The position numbers were made by a program, and so were the translations under genes. Below, piece after piece: positions 34,287 to 45,961 of a stretch of DNA of 63,300 nt. Source of the stretch: Jaapia argillacea MUCL 33604 (lineage: Eukaryota > Basidiomycota > Agaricomycetes > Jaapiales > Jaapiaceae); assembly GCA_000697665.1 (NCBI GenBank), contig KL197744.1, positions 172,687 through 235,986 on the forward strand, given 5' to 3'. The notes below the pieces were generated by a model. The model saw nothing but the letters and a program-made list of their open reading frames with translations. It ran no database searches and was not told the DNA's origin. Each line of letters starts with the position of its first letter. The first letter of the stretch is position 1.

Positions 34287-35714
34287 TCATAGCCGATGAC
34301 CCGGAACCGCCCAGAAGATGAGTGTCAAGGCAACAGTGATGGCTGCTACCAAGATGCTAACCCAGACGGCTCGACCAATTAAGAGTTTCTTAACGTAAGG
34401 CTCGCGAATGGTCAGGGTGCGGAAGGGAGTGGATTCGGATTGGTTGAAGAAGACGAGGATTGGGTCGAGTTCGTATTGGTGGGAAATTAAGAATAGGGAG
34501 GCGAGTGTGAATGGGATAAAGAGCTACGTGGTAGGTTAGAAACACGAAAGACAGCATGTTGGATGGAGACTCACGAAGAAACGCTTGGATTTGGGTTGAA
34601 CATCCAGGAAGATGAGGGCAAAGGCTGCGGCTAGTCCGATCCAAAGGACAATCAACCCTGACACCAACCTCACTAATGCGCTAACTGGCGTCAAATTCCC
34701 AAATGCCTTCGCCCTCAAAAACCTCGGGAACGCGTCTTGTTCCATGGCTCTAAAGCAATATTCCTTCTGCGCGTGGAACATGTCAGGAACCTGCGCCATC
34801 AACGCCATTTCCTGATCATTCTTCACATCTGGTTCCCTACTGCTATCGAGAGGGAATGTGTGAATCCGTAGAGAAGGTGGGAGGTAGATCTCGTGCGACT
34901 CAGAGTTGATGGTGTTCGCCGCGGGTGAGAGGTACTTGAAGTAGATGTGTTCAGCCGAACGAATGAGGTCTTGACGGGAGACGGCTTGTGAACGTGGGAT
35001 GATGGTGGGTGCGCGTGAAGCACGTTTATGGAAGAGAGTGGGTGTTCGGCCAGAGAGAGAGAACGGGGTTGTGGAGCGAGGCGCGTCGAAAGGATCGTTG
35101 ACAGCGGTTTGGGGTGAGGTTGCCGCGAGGCGAACGTCAAAAGGCGCGCTGGGGGAGGTGGGATGGGGGCTGGTCGAGAGAGCGGCGCGTTCCTTCTCGG
35201 CAGAATCGAGAGCGGCGAGCTGATCTTTCTCGTACTGTGTGAGAAGCTCGTTGGTGCTGGCCGTACTTCGTTTGGCTGCTGCTGAGGATGGGTTGAGGCC
35301 GACTACGGTGCCGTAAATGGATCCTCGTCGACGAGCATAGTCCCAGTACTGGGGCCAATCCTCTTTGATCGTTCGCCCCGACTTTCGAACGTCCTTGAAA
35401 TAAGCTCGACAAAGGTTTTCGTGCTGTTGCACGTCGAGCCAGAAATCGAGGATATCCTCTGCACCTTCGCGTTGGAGGAAAAGACTGTAATGTCATCACG
35501 GGTTCAGTTTCCTATCCCAGCAAAGATAAAACCACGCAGCATCGGAGAACTAATGGCTGGCTCCTCGAAACAAAAAGAGAGATTTGGTTACTCACTAAAA
35601 CATGAACAAATCTACAGGCGGTCTTGTCCTCCTCGACAACACCTCGGTGAACGATGGCAGCCTATTCTTGCGACTACTAATCCAGTCATCTTGCTGGCCA
35701 TTGTCTCCCGACAT
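34287..35714 (-). CDS. RGS-domain membrane protein, RAX1-like
   Basis: Three exons (35596-35714, 34575-35484, 34287-34523) give 421 residues, close to yeast Rax1 (435). The N-terminus reads PSFTEVLSRRTRPPVDLFMF and then FLQREGAEDILDFWLDVQQH, the start of an RGS fold. The domain is interrupted by a Ser/Pro-rich insert (about residues 90-170) and resumes at QDLIRSAEHIYFKYLSP and MEQDAFPRFLRAKAF. Three membrane segments follow: near ALVRLVSGLIVLWIGLAAAF, near LFIPFTLASLFLI, and near VWVSILVAAITVALTLIF at the end. In yeast Rax1 marks cell poles for bipolar budding; in a hyphal fungus a role in polarity is inferred. The start is supported by the conserved segment directly after it. Confidence 0.87.
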
Positions 35715-36494
35715 CGTCAGCGTCGTGGACCAGGCAAATCGTGAAGAACTTGAGGGGAAGGATTGCCGTGCGACAACCGTTCAGCGAGACCGTGTCGCCT
35801 TCCGTTCAACGTTGCCATGTGTTGGCTGACATAAGCGCTGCAGGACCCACGATCATCAACCGACTTTTTTGCCGACCTCCATCATCCCACTGCTATTTGT
35901 TGATCTCAGATGCTGCATTTCGTCGGATATGAAGGCAAACACGCGTACAACGCATGAGATGCTGCAGGGGACGTCTTTACTATCAAAATCCAACAAAAAG
36001 TCTCGCGTGCCTCCTTTTGACATCACAATTGAGCCTGTTGTGTTGATATGTTTCCGAGAGACTTGTTGTTTGCACCATCAGCAGTGTTGTCTCGCCCTCT
36101 CAGTGCTGACGGGTGAGTTGTTGTCTGTATCTGTGAAGGTGCAAAATCTCTAACTTCTGCGACAAAGGGATTCGACTCCGCGATGTTAAATCGTCGGTTT
36201 GATCAGGCAGGCAGTCCAGTTTTTGGTCTCTTAGTATCGAAGCCGTAGAATAGGCGAAGTTCCCGTCTATCAATCAGTCTTGACGCCCATCTCTTTTTTG
36301 TGATCTCATCCGTTCAACAACAATCGGCATTCGCACGATGATTACTCCTTGTTAACATGGATCTATTTTGCTTTCTGTGGGGTGTATTAAAGGATGCAGC
36401 TACTCCCTGTTCGTCAGCGCAACTGGCCGCCCACGAATCCTAACGACAGTCCAACTCGAACGTCGCTGGCCGACGATACCCCCGTTCATTAATC
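35715..36494. other. divergent intergenic interval
   Basis: Upstream regions of the RAX1-like gene (minus) and the zinc-finger gene (plus). Short frames only. A T-arm-like sequence near 36170 was examined and rejected as a tRNA. Confidence 0.5.
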
Positions 36495-39357
36495 ATGACA
36501 GATAACGAAGTTCAAACTCCTCTCCATCCCACATCTTCCCAGGTTGCTGCAGTCAACGGGCATCTTGTTGCTTCTGCTCGTGGCAGGCAGGTGACCGTTG
36601 TGGACCTCGAACGAAAGACATTCCGTCAGCTCCAATTGTTACATACACTGCCGGGAGAAATTCGCGGTTTGGGAATTGACGTAGAAAAGGACATTATTTT
36701 AGCTTTTCTTCAACAAAGGTTCGTCGATGACGCCATCTCTCCTCCGACATCTTATTTCAAGCTGACGCGGACACTACATGAAGCAGGGACCCTACCTCAT
36801 TCGAGTTATGGGGATGGAACCCTTCTGAACTACAGGCATCTACCAAGGTGGTTCCGGGCACTCTGAGATGGCTTGAAAACTCTGTCATCGAGGCAGGGTT
36901 GGTTAACGGTCAGAAACTTGACTTGGAGGTACAAATATGCGGCGACTTAGTTGGGTTGTCAGTCCACGGGACATTCGACGTTCAGTTTGTCGTTGTGAAC
37001 TGGAAATCAGGTCGTACGACGAAGGTTGGTTTTGTGCTCTTCTGTGACTGCCGTAGCGCTAATGGGTTTCTTTCCAGAATTTCGGGATCAAGGAGCATGG
37101 TATCTCCTTCCGTTTCATCCCTTCCCCAACCGGAGACCAACTACACGTCAAACGGATGGGTCCTCAGCTTATGCCAGTGATGGATGTGTTCAACATCATC
37201 ACTACCAAAGATACCACCGAATTAGTGCTTAGCACTGTTTCTCTCTCCCATTCTCCTTCATCGCTGGGCCGGCAGGTTACTTCCATGTCCAGCATTGTTT
37301 CCAATGAAGAGCGTTCGGCACAGAGAGATACCAACATCGATTGCCTGGAGCTTACTTCGTTGAATCAATTCCCTCCAGCTACTTTCGGTTCACCAGAGTC
37401 CTCTGTATCGGACGAGGACTCGGACCCGACGGTGTTGGGAGCAGCCAGCTTGACTGCTCAGTACCAAGAATGCACCTCCGCCGCGCGGAGTGCTCTTTTC
37501 TTGGGATCGCAACCAACTGAGATCTCGTCCGGCACATCTTCGTCGGGAGCTTCAGTGTCGAACTGGCACGTCTATCGCGAGTATATCGCGATTTCAGACT
37601 CGGAAGAGTGCGAGCGATTCGTCACCCCTGCGGATTTGGACGACGAGAGTGATCGTCCTTGTCTGACATCCCCTGTGTCTGTCGACTACAACCCGAGTCC
37701 CTCTACTACAACGGACGCATCTATTCCACCATCCTCCTATGCTACGCCATTGACCGAGATTACGGACTTCAGTACTCCGGCATCCATCAAGTCGGCCCTG
37801 TCGCCTTTCGGGTCTGCGGTACCCCGACAAGACTCTCGGTTCCTTGTTTTGCCAGGTACCCCGTCACGATTGTCGCCACGACCCCGACCATCGCCTCTGA
37901 ATCCCAGAGGCTCTGCTCATCTGAGCAGTTCACCTCTCCCGACTAGGGGACGCGCCATGTCGTTCCAGAGTCGTTCACGGTCACCAAGGCGGAGCTTGGA
38001 GAGGCAACAAAGCCTCCCGAGTTCAGCACCAGCGGAACGTCCGAACTTTGCAAATCCCGCAGCCCGTTCCGGTAACTCTTCGACCCAGAATTTGAATACG
38101 ACAGCCCGCGAGCTCCCATTCAGGGACGTACCTGTTGATGATGCTACGTCTCGTCGTCAAATCCAGGGCCCGTTGAAACCCGCTTGGTCATGTGGAAATG
38201 TTTCTCGCATGGCCGACGATGGTCGAACCTCACTTGGAAACCCCAATATTCGACCCTCACAGCTGTCACTTCCGGATGGTCCCACAGTGGATCCATCATC
38301 GCTGTTCAGCCCACCGTTTTCGGAGACTTCTCAGCCCAGAGGTGGTCCTTCCTCGTCGGGCACCGCGAGGAAGCGATCTCGCTCTGTCGGTTCTAGCGGT
38401 AGCGACAGCGGCCGTGAGACAGTTACTACAAGAGAATTTCCCCGCTCTGCGCCTCCTCAGAGAGCCGAGTTTCCATCGAACTCTACTACGATTCCCTCGA
38501 GCTCAACACGAACGAAAAAGCTGCCCGCTAAGAAACATCGCTCCGGACACATCCCTGGGAAGACACACTCTTCGATGAACCCGGGTCTTCCACGCCGGCC
38601 ACCCGGACCTGGCGGTTATCCTGACTCCAGGGAAAGTAGCGAGGAGGGACCGCCTCTGGCTTCGATCAGCAAAGCGTCATCAGGGAAGAAGGGGAAGGGG
38701 AAGGCTCAAACAAAACCATTTACCAAGGCTTCTCGAGGGAAAGACGGCGTCGAGCGTCACCCCTGCCCAAAGGGGTGCGGGAGAGACTTCTCAAGAAAAG
38801 ATGATGCCCGGCGGCATTACGAAAGTGGGGCGTGTCGGAATTACACCGTTGAACTCACAATTCGTTGTCCACTCTGCCCGCAGCTGTTTGGTAGGGGTGA
38901 TCCTCTTAAACGCCATTTGAGAACGTGTCACAGGGGGGAGGGGCAGCGTAAGCATGGGCAAAGGCAATTGGTCGTAGTCGAGAATAACGATGGGGAGCGG
39001 GCAGGTACGTCGACGCGAGGCTTACCCACGGTCACAGGGGCGGGCGAAGACCAACCCATGCAACTGAGTGAAGATAGAGAGCGGGCGGGCACGTCGACGC
39101 AAGGCTTACCCACGGTCACAGGGGCGAGCGAAGACCAACCCATGCAACTGAGTGAAGATGGGGAGCGGGCGGGCACGTCAAAGCAAGGTTTACCCACGGT
39201 CACACCGGCGGGCGAAGACCAACCCATGCAACCGGGTGACGAAGAAGATCAGGCCATAGAGAGCGAAGATCATCAGCGCACAGAGGATGTGGGGGATGGG
39301 TTTACTGCCTGGTTCTACGACCAGCTCCCGGAGCCTAAGGGGGCCAAGGGGTCATAA
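36495..39357 (+). CDS. C2H2-type zinc-finger protein with an F-box-protein-type N-terminal module
   Basis: Three exons (36495-36718, 36787-37024, 37078-39357) with introns of 68 and 53 bases give 913 residues in one frame. Residues ~15-175 (VAAVNGHLVASARGRQVTVV; RDPTSFELWGWNPSE; GDLVGLSVHG; VVVNWKSGRTTK) look like the propeller-like C-terminal half of Agaricomycete F-box proteins, but no F-box precedes them. A long Ser/Pro-rich, probably disordered middle follows. Near residues 750-810 are two zinc-finger-like units: HPCPKGCGRDFSRKDDARRH and IRCPLCPQLFGRGDPLKRH. C-terminal to these are three 28-residue repeats. A nuclear DNA-binding role is likely from the fingers; targets unknown. The first intron was chosen because it restores the frame and has GT..GCAG ends. 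Confidence 0.75.
38995..39246 (+). repeat. three 84-base tandem repeats inside the zinc-finger gene
   Basis: Units at 38995-39078, 39079-39162 and 39163-39246, each coding 28 residues starting ERAGTS and containing GLPTVT and EDQPMQ. The copies are very close in sequence and the last is the most divergent. The unit length is a multiple of three, so copy-number change would keep the frame. Confidence 0.95.
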
Positions 39358-40588
39358 TATTTGGAGACTTTTAACATGCTCCTACCCAGCCATCGGCTCG
39401 CGGGTGCTGAAGATCGCCAGCTTCGGGGGGATATATTGTGGAACTCGCATTGGACAGTTGAACCTATTCTGTAGTTAGTGAATGCAATCTGACTCTGCAT
39501 TCTTACCGCAATGGCTGGGGACCGTCACGATACCGTTGCGTGAGAGTGCACGGCCGTGCACGGATCGTGACCGTGACATATCTGGCCCGACATCCACTCT
39601 CACCGAGAGCTGAGCGACCTATGGCTGAAATGTTCCTGTGTTTTTCACTTCTATCTTTCACGATCTCCAAGCTCCGAGTGGTATATAACATATAATCTCG
39701 CCATCTCCCTCGTAAGGATTGGCAATCTCGCCCATCTCGATGTCCTCACTATCCCTCACCCCCGTCAAAAATATTCGTTCTATCGAAACTTGATATCGTT
39801 CTGTCTCCATCCAATCCTTGGCTTCTGCCCTTCCGAGCATGATCCTCGTGGAAGGTCATTTTCAAGTTGCGACTCCGATTTCCTCGCCTCACAGAAGTCA
39901 AAATCCCGCCGCTTGCCCAGTCAGCTCCTCGGATTGATCTCCTCCAGACAAGGTTCGGTCGTACTGGATCCGTGATTTTACGGCCTTCATCCTGCCTGGC
40001 TGTGTCGAGATGGAGATTGAAGTTAAGCTGCGCTTTGTGGCGGAAAACTTCTCGCAGAGTTCCGTCTGCCCCTACCTCGAGGCTGCGAACCAATGTCCTT
40101 GTGATTTATTTTTGAAATCCTTGCCTCGGTCTCACTTTCAAAAACGACCCCTCCTCCCGCTCCTTCCATTCCGATTCTGGGACTGAGGAGGTTGATAAGA
40201 CCGTGGGAACTGGTTTCGCAGTCTCGATCCGTCTGATCCTGATAAGATTTGCTTTTCATCCCTCAGTTTGGGCAGATACACAGCTACACGCTCATTAAGT
40301 GCCGATCGTGTCCACAAAAAACGTTGCGCGCACGCCGCATGGTCGTAAGGATTAGGATGGTTTCAGGGACGTCCTCGTTCTCGTGACAGCTCTTCTCGCG
40401 CTCTATTTAACAGGGCCCATCACTCTCAGTCTCAGCTCTTCGCCGTGCGTTCCCTATCCACTTTTCTGTCACCCTCGAGCCTCTGGTCGACTCTATTGCT
40501 TTTATTTATCCCTCCACAGCTTCCCGCCTTGGTTCGGGATACGCTATCCGTCGGTTTTAGGCCCATTCTCACCAGCGCTTTTGACAAG
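39358..40588. other. intergenic interval
   Basis: Between the zinc-finger gene and ferric reductase 1. Frames on the plus strand around 39740-40160 have F-box-protein-like pieces (LRFPRLTEVKIPPLA; PGCVEMEIEVKLRFVAENFS) but are broken by stops and lack start and splice structure; a decayed copy is possible. A perfect short inverted repeat (GCACGGCCGTGC) lies at about 39548. The rest should be upstream region of the reductase gene. Confidence 0.35.
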
Positions 40589-42819
40589 ATGTCCCACCTG
40601 CATGAAAAGGATGAGGTGTTCGCTGCAGCTCCCGTCCTCCCCGGCGTGCACCGTTCGACCGTTGATCAAGATCAGCTTGTTTTCCACCTTGACATCTTCC
40701 TTCTTGCCGTCCTGGCCTTTTTCACCGTCATCACACTACCTCGAGTTTTCACTCGGTTTTCTCGAGCTTCGGAGTGGACCCAGGGCTTATTTCTGTATTA
40801 TGCCAAGCTTGAAGCGCCACCTCGACCTAGACGTCGTCCAACCCAGATTCGAAACGCAGCGACAGTGGCTGCTCGATTCGGATCCGATGATGCCCCAATG
40901 CCAGACGCGCACGCTCACATCCCTCGACGCCAGATTGAGGGGAAGCGCAGGAGTATCGCAGCCAGTCTTCGTACGAGCTTTTTCTTCCCTCCCCACATGC
41001 CAGCCCTATCTACGACCGCACCTACCTTCGCTCGGATACTCCGATATCCAATCACCGACTTGACGTTGGGACAAATTGTGCTGCTCACCATCTATTTCTC
41101 TCTCCTTGTGTACGCTTCGCTGTACAAATCGAGTCTATTCACGGACCCACTTCGGGCGGGTTTTGTGGCGATGTCTCAGATCCCAGTGGTCGTGGTGCTA
41201 GCTACGAAGGTCAATGTCATCGGAATACTCACTGAATATGGGTACCATAAGGTGAGTTTGGAGTCGTCCGGACGAGCACAGATGTTGTTAAATTCTAATG
41301 CATCACCTCGTAGTTAAACTATCTCCATCGATACGCAGGAGCCTTCCTCGCAATTGCGGCGAACATCCACACTCTTGGTTATGGTACGTTCGCTTCCGTT
41401 GATTTACAATTATACATTGCTCAACCCTGAGACTCCAGTCTATCAGTGGACGTTAGAGGGCGTATTCTACGAGAAGCTACAAACCAACCACGTCGTGTGG
41501 GGGTTCACAGCCACGGCCTGCTGCGACGTCTTGGCCATCTTATCGACCGCCTTCTGGAGAGAGAAAGCCTACAATCTCTTCTTGACCTCTCATTTGATCG
41601 CATTTCCTATCTTCCTCGTCGCAGTACGTAGGATCTTTCCTTACAATGGTTCTCGCCTGAATTCGTCTCCATAGTGCTGCTTGCATCAGCCTGGGATGAC
41701 GCCCTACGTCCTCGCTGCGGTTGGTTTCTATGGATTTGACATCCTCATGCGTCTCGTCAGAACCCGCATCGTTACAGCGACCATCCACCCAGTTCCCGAG
41801 CTCGGTTTGACTCGCGTTGAAGTCCCATCCCTTAACGCCGGATGGAGAACCGGTCAACACATTCGATTACGAATCTTATCGATTTATGGGATGGGATGGT
41901 GGGGATCGACGGAGATTCATCCATTCACGATCGCTAACGTGGAAAAGACGCCTGAAGGAATGGTTCTAATGTGCAAGAAGGTGGGCGATTGGACTGAGAA
42001 ACTCTTTGAGATGGCAAAGGTGGCAGAATATGGCGAGGGAGGTGCCGGAGCTGGTAGAGAGGTTACGGTTATGCTCGAGGGTCCATACGGTGAACTCCAT
42101 GAATCATTCCCTTCCCGTGCGCTCCAACGCTTACTCAGAACGTGCATACAGGTGGTCCTGGCCACAGCGTTTTCGCAAGCTATTCCGGCGCGATGTTCGT
42201 TGCTGGTGGTAGTGGTATCACCGCTGCCGTGTCTGCCGTCCAGGAGCTTATACGGAAGGATATTGATGGGCTGAGTCGTGTGAAGGTCATCGAACTTGTT
42301 TGGGTCGTTCAGACCCACGGTCAGTTCCCGTCTGTCGATCAGGAGCATCCCATCGGGCGCTGACTTCCCTTAAGCATCTCTTACACCCCTCCTGCCTGTC
42401 TTCACATCCCTTTTGGAGCAAAGCACGATGACCACGCTTCGAATCGACGTCTACTATACTCGTGCAGCGCCATCGGAAGTTGGCAAAATGGAGTTACCAG
42501 CTGGTCTTTCGCTGTCTGCCGGCCGGCCTAAGATTGCGAAGCTTCTTGAAGCAGTTCTGGATTGCACATTGTCGATCACTTTTGGTAGCAAGACATCCCG
42601 TGGCTGTCTAGCCGGCATCGCTGTTGCTGTGTGTGGTCCACCTGGGTTGGGTGAGGACGTTAGGCAAGTCGTAGGATCTGTGGATCCGCGTAGGAGGAAC
42701 GCCGTGCGTGGCGTTGAGTTGCACGAGGAGTACGTCTTGCTTGCTTTCATTCCCACCCGTCTCGCCTTCCTGATCGTTCGCCTTTGGCACTTATTTTCTT
42801 CAGGGCCTTCGGCTGGTGA
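40589..42819 (+). CDS. ferric/cupric reductase transmembrane component (FRE family), copy 1
   Basis: Seven exons (40589-41251, 41314-41383, 41439-41623, 41675-42089, 42152-42319, 42375-42729, 42804-42819) give 623 residues. FRE enzymes pass electrons from NADPH via FAD and two hemes across the plasma membrane to reduce metal ions before uptake. Seen here: several membrane helices; paired heme ligands LHRYAG..NIHTLG and TSHLIAFP..CCLHQP, each pair 14 apart; FAD motif IHPFTIAN; NADPH motifs LEGPYG, VAGGSGITA and CGPPGLGED; and a terminal FGW. Start chosen by match to copy 2; an upstream in-frame Met (40445) would add a hydrophobic leader that could be a signal peptide. The last exon is 16 bases. 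The metal substrate is not readable. Confidence 0.92.
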
Positions 42820-43173
42820 CCGATTTTCTCGCGGACGGTTATTTAGGTCTGGGAACTGTAAGATTATTATGTGCGATATATCTATAGCTGTAGCATCTTG
42901 TAATCCTTAGTGTTTCGACCAGACGCATGTCAATGCGTCATCCGTATCACGTACTTCGCCACATTATAACGCGGGAACAACATACCTTTTATGGTCTTTG
43001 TGGTCAACGTTGCCCAGAACGTCGGTCAGAGTCCTCACCAGCACACCTTCGCTACCTCCCAATATTGCAACATGACTACCCCCAAACGCGTATGTTACTG
43101 CATCGACGGTCAACGCTGTATTCTAAGCTCCTTTCCAGGGCTCAATCAGTACCTTCATTGACCGGCGCATCAC
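42820..43173. other. intergenic interval
   Basis: 3' side of ferric reductase 1. No gene was recognised. Confidence 0.5.
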
Positions 43174-43488
43174 ATGGGTGAATGCAACCTTCGCCCTCTC
43201 TATGTTGGAACCATGGGAGAGATTCGTGATGTGTATGTGCTGCTCGACTTCCTGTGGAATGCTATTGACCGGTCTTTTGGTTTTGTGCCGCTAGGGACAC
43301 TCTGGTCGTTCTTGTTGATCTTGTTCATCACAGGAGTGTTCAAGTATCTTCCTCATCACCTTTCTTTCATCCAACGAAGAACGACCTACTATATGTTTGG
43401 CCATGAGGGTGATATGCGAGTTTTGATCCATGGTATTGCCGAGAGCTGGAATCGCTATAGCCCTTTGCGGCGGAACGTGGAGTTGTAG
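43174..43488 (+). CDS. possible small membrane protein between the ferric reductases
   Basis: An open frame of 104 residues; a start at the second Met (MGEIRDVYVL, near 43213) would give about 91. It contains one good hydrophobic segment (TLWSFLLILFITGVFKYLPH) flanked by charged residues, and a C-terminal HEGDMRVLIHGIAESW. No homologue is known to me. The only reasons to accept it are the coherent hydrophobic segment and its place between two reductases; it could equally be a chance frame. Confidence 0.35.
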   Translation: MGECNLRPLYVGTMGEIRDVYVLLDFLWNAIDRSFGFVPLGTLWSFLLILFITGVFKYLPHHLSFIQRRTTYYMFGHEGDMRVLIHGIAESWNRYSPLRRNVEL

Positions 43489-43923
43489 GGGCCTACGAAG
43501 ACCTGATTGCTTCAGTGTAAGTTGTTCATCCCTGAGCGACATGCGCTCCCAGTGCTCATATCACCACTGTAGGCTGCCGCTGTTTACAAACGGTCTACTG
43601 TATGACGGCCATAATGCTTTAATGTTTTGACGATTTCCGACCGCCTGTCTGCTGCAACCACAATTCACGGCTCCAAAAGATGCTGGTGAGAAGACTAGCT
43701 TGTGAAACGAGATTTGCCACACTACAGGCCAACTTGAAAACAACATGTCATATCTTTCATTGTTCTGCGTGCGCCTCCATGCTCTATAGTAAGTACCGAT
43801 TATCATGGAAGGGAATAATGGTGGAAACTAGTCTATTCTCTACTGTCCGACGATTCATTTCTCTAATGTCCATTCGAAGGTCCGCAATTTTGTCCGTCAA
43901 GAGGCCATCCTCGTCACGCTAAA
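43489..43923. other. intergenic interval
   Basis: 3' side of ferric reductase 2. Short frames only; nothing recognised. Confidence 0.5.
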
Positions 43924-45961
43924 TTACCAACCAAAGACCCTGCGAGATGAAGGTTAACTCATGTGAAGACAACGATGAGGAAAACATACTCTTCATGCAA
44001 TTCAACACCTCCAACGGCGTTCCGTTGCGACGAGTTCAGATGCCCCAACGAGCGGCAAACATCCTGGCCCAGCATCACAGGGCCGCATACGCCAACGATC
44101 ATGCCCTTCAACGCACCCTCGGACTTCATATTTATGGTTGCGTTAACAGCGTCGTCGAGAATGCGAGCCAGGTTGGGACGGCAAGGAGTCAAAGTTAGGC
44201 CATCAGGTAAATCCACTTTCGAAGGTGGAAGCACCGTCGCTCGAGTATAATATACGGATATTTGGAGGTTAACTGGTGTTTGGTGTTGGAGTAGAGAGGA
44301 GAGCAACGGAATGAGAGACGACAACGAGCCTACGTGTCGATTGATAAATAATACTTCTTGAGCACATAGAAGATGGCTCACCTGGACCTTGGACGACCCA
44401 TATTAGCTGGATGAACCTAACTCGACTTGTACCTTCACTGCTGCGTCTGAGCAATTCTTGGATTGAAGCAAGGGGGAACGTTATGCCACTACCACCCGCA
44501 ATGAATAACGCCCCGGAATAGCTGGAGAAAACACAATGTCCTGGGCCACCTGATAATACCGCACAGATGTATGTATTTGTGAGTGAAGATGTCAAAATTA
44601 AGGGGGTTACAATACTTACCGTAAGGTCCTTCGAGCACCACTTTGACGCGCTTGCCCACCACGGCGGTACTCTCCCCCTCCTCTCCCCCACGAGTTAGGT
44701 CATATAACTTCTTTGACCATCCTCCGGTCATTTTACAAAGAAGAACGAGTCCCTCCGAGCCGTGGCTGGTAGAAGCGATGGTGAGAGGGTGAAACTCCGT
44801 CCAACCCCACAGCCCCATCTTCGACGAAAGTATACGAACGCGGACGTGTTGTCCAGCGCGCCAACCAGCATTCAATTGCGGAATTTCGATTCGAGTGATG
44901 CCGAATTCCGGTATCGGCGTGATAGTAGCAGTGACTACCCGTGATTTCAGGAAACGGAAGAGGAGGTCGAGGCCATAGAAGCCAGCAGCTACCGCAACGT
45001 AAGGTATGATTATGCTCTGATGGAGACAGGCCTGCGCAGAAAGAATTATGAGTTCAGACATCGTAGAACGAGGGAGTGCACATACGGCCACGAGGAAGAG
45101 GATCAAAGCAATCTGATGAGTCGCGTAAAATACGTTGTACGCCCTAGTTCTCAAGATGGACATCGAGAAAAGGAATAGGCAGTCAAGTGATACGAGACCA
45201 ACGATGCCCCACTTGATGTAGGTGTGGTGGTAGTGCTCGAGCCATGTGTGGGCTTGGGAAAATTTGTATATATACCCGATGGCGTGGACATTGGCAGCCA
45301 GGACAAGTAGCGTACCCGCCCATTGATGAAACCAGTTAAGCTAGAAGTCGATGAGAACCTATGTGACTATGGGAGGTAAATTTCAACGCACCTTCTCATA
45401 TCCGATGCCAATGAGGACACTGATGACATTATTTTTGGTCGCGAGGACGTAGACCACAGGTATTTGGGACATTGCGACGTAGGCGGCTCTGACTGGTTGC
45501 TGAAACGGACTGGCGTGGTAAAGGCCAGCGTAGAGCAATACCGCGAAATATGCAGCCATGAGTAGCAATTGACCGAGCGATACACGGGGTGCGATAGGAT
45601 ATCGAAGGATGACGGCGAATGGGTGAAGACTAGTCGACCAAGCCGGGACGTGGCGTGGATACGAAGTGGATCTCTCCTTCTCATCAGCCGCGACTCCCCC
45701 GGCTGATCGGAGAGTACCAGAATCAGACAAATCGCTAGGGCGGTTCTGTCTGTCTGCAGACACCCTGGAGGCGTGAACCGGCTCGGCCCTGACATAGACC
45801 TGTGTTGAGTGCCAGAGGAAAAGACCTTGGTTCCATTCCACTCTGCGGGAGAATCGTGCAAGAAGGCGAGGCAAGCTGAGCAGAGCTAAAACGGCAACGG
45901 AAGCAACGATGAGCAGGTCGACATGGAAGACGAGGACCTGAGCGTCAACTCGATGAGCCAT
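43924..45961 (-). CDS. ferric/cupric reductase transmembrane component (FRE family), copy 2
   Basis: Six exons (45392-45961, 45086-45340, 44620-45031, 44382-44549, 43990-44329, 43924-43939) give 586 residues. It has the same plan as copy 1: LVFHVDLLIV helix, heme ligands WFHQWAG..NVHAIG and YATHQIAL..ACLHQS, FAD motif FHPLTIAS, NADPH motifs LEGPYG, IAGGSGITF and CGPVMLGQD, and a terminal FGW encoded by a 16-base last exon. All intron positions match copy 1 except that copy 1 has one extra intron in the membrane domain. The N-terminal cytoplasmic loop is shorter than in copy 1. The two genes point at each other, consistent with an old inverted duplication. Start chosen at MAHRVDAQVLVFH, which aligns with copy 1. 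Confidence 0.92.

Noticed and set aside
36150-36230. second tRNA-like T-arm (GGGATTCGACTCC)
   Set aside because: The flanking bases do not form an acceptor stem, and no anticodon arm fits.
39740-40160. possible decayed F-box gene
   Set aside because: Fragments look similar to the family but stops interrupt each frame and no collinear match to another gene in the window was found.
40445-40588. upstream in-frame start for ferric reductase 1
   Set aside because: It would add a hydrophobic leader absent from copy 2; the start at 40589 aligns with the paralogue. Kept as an alternative, not as the call.
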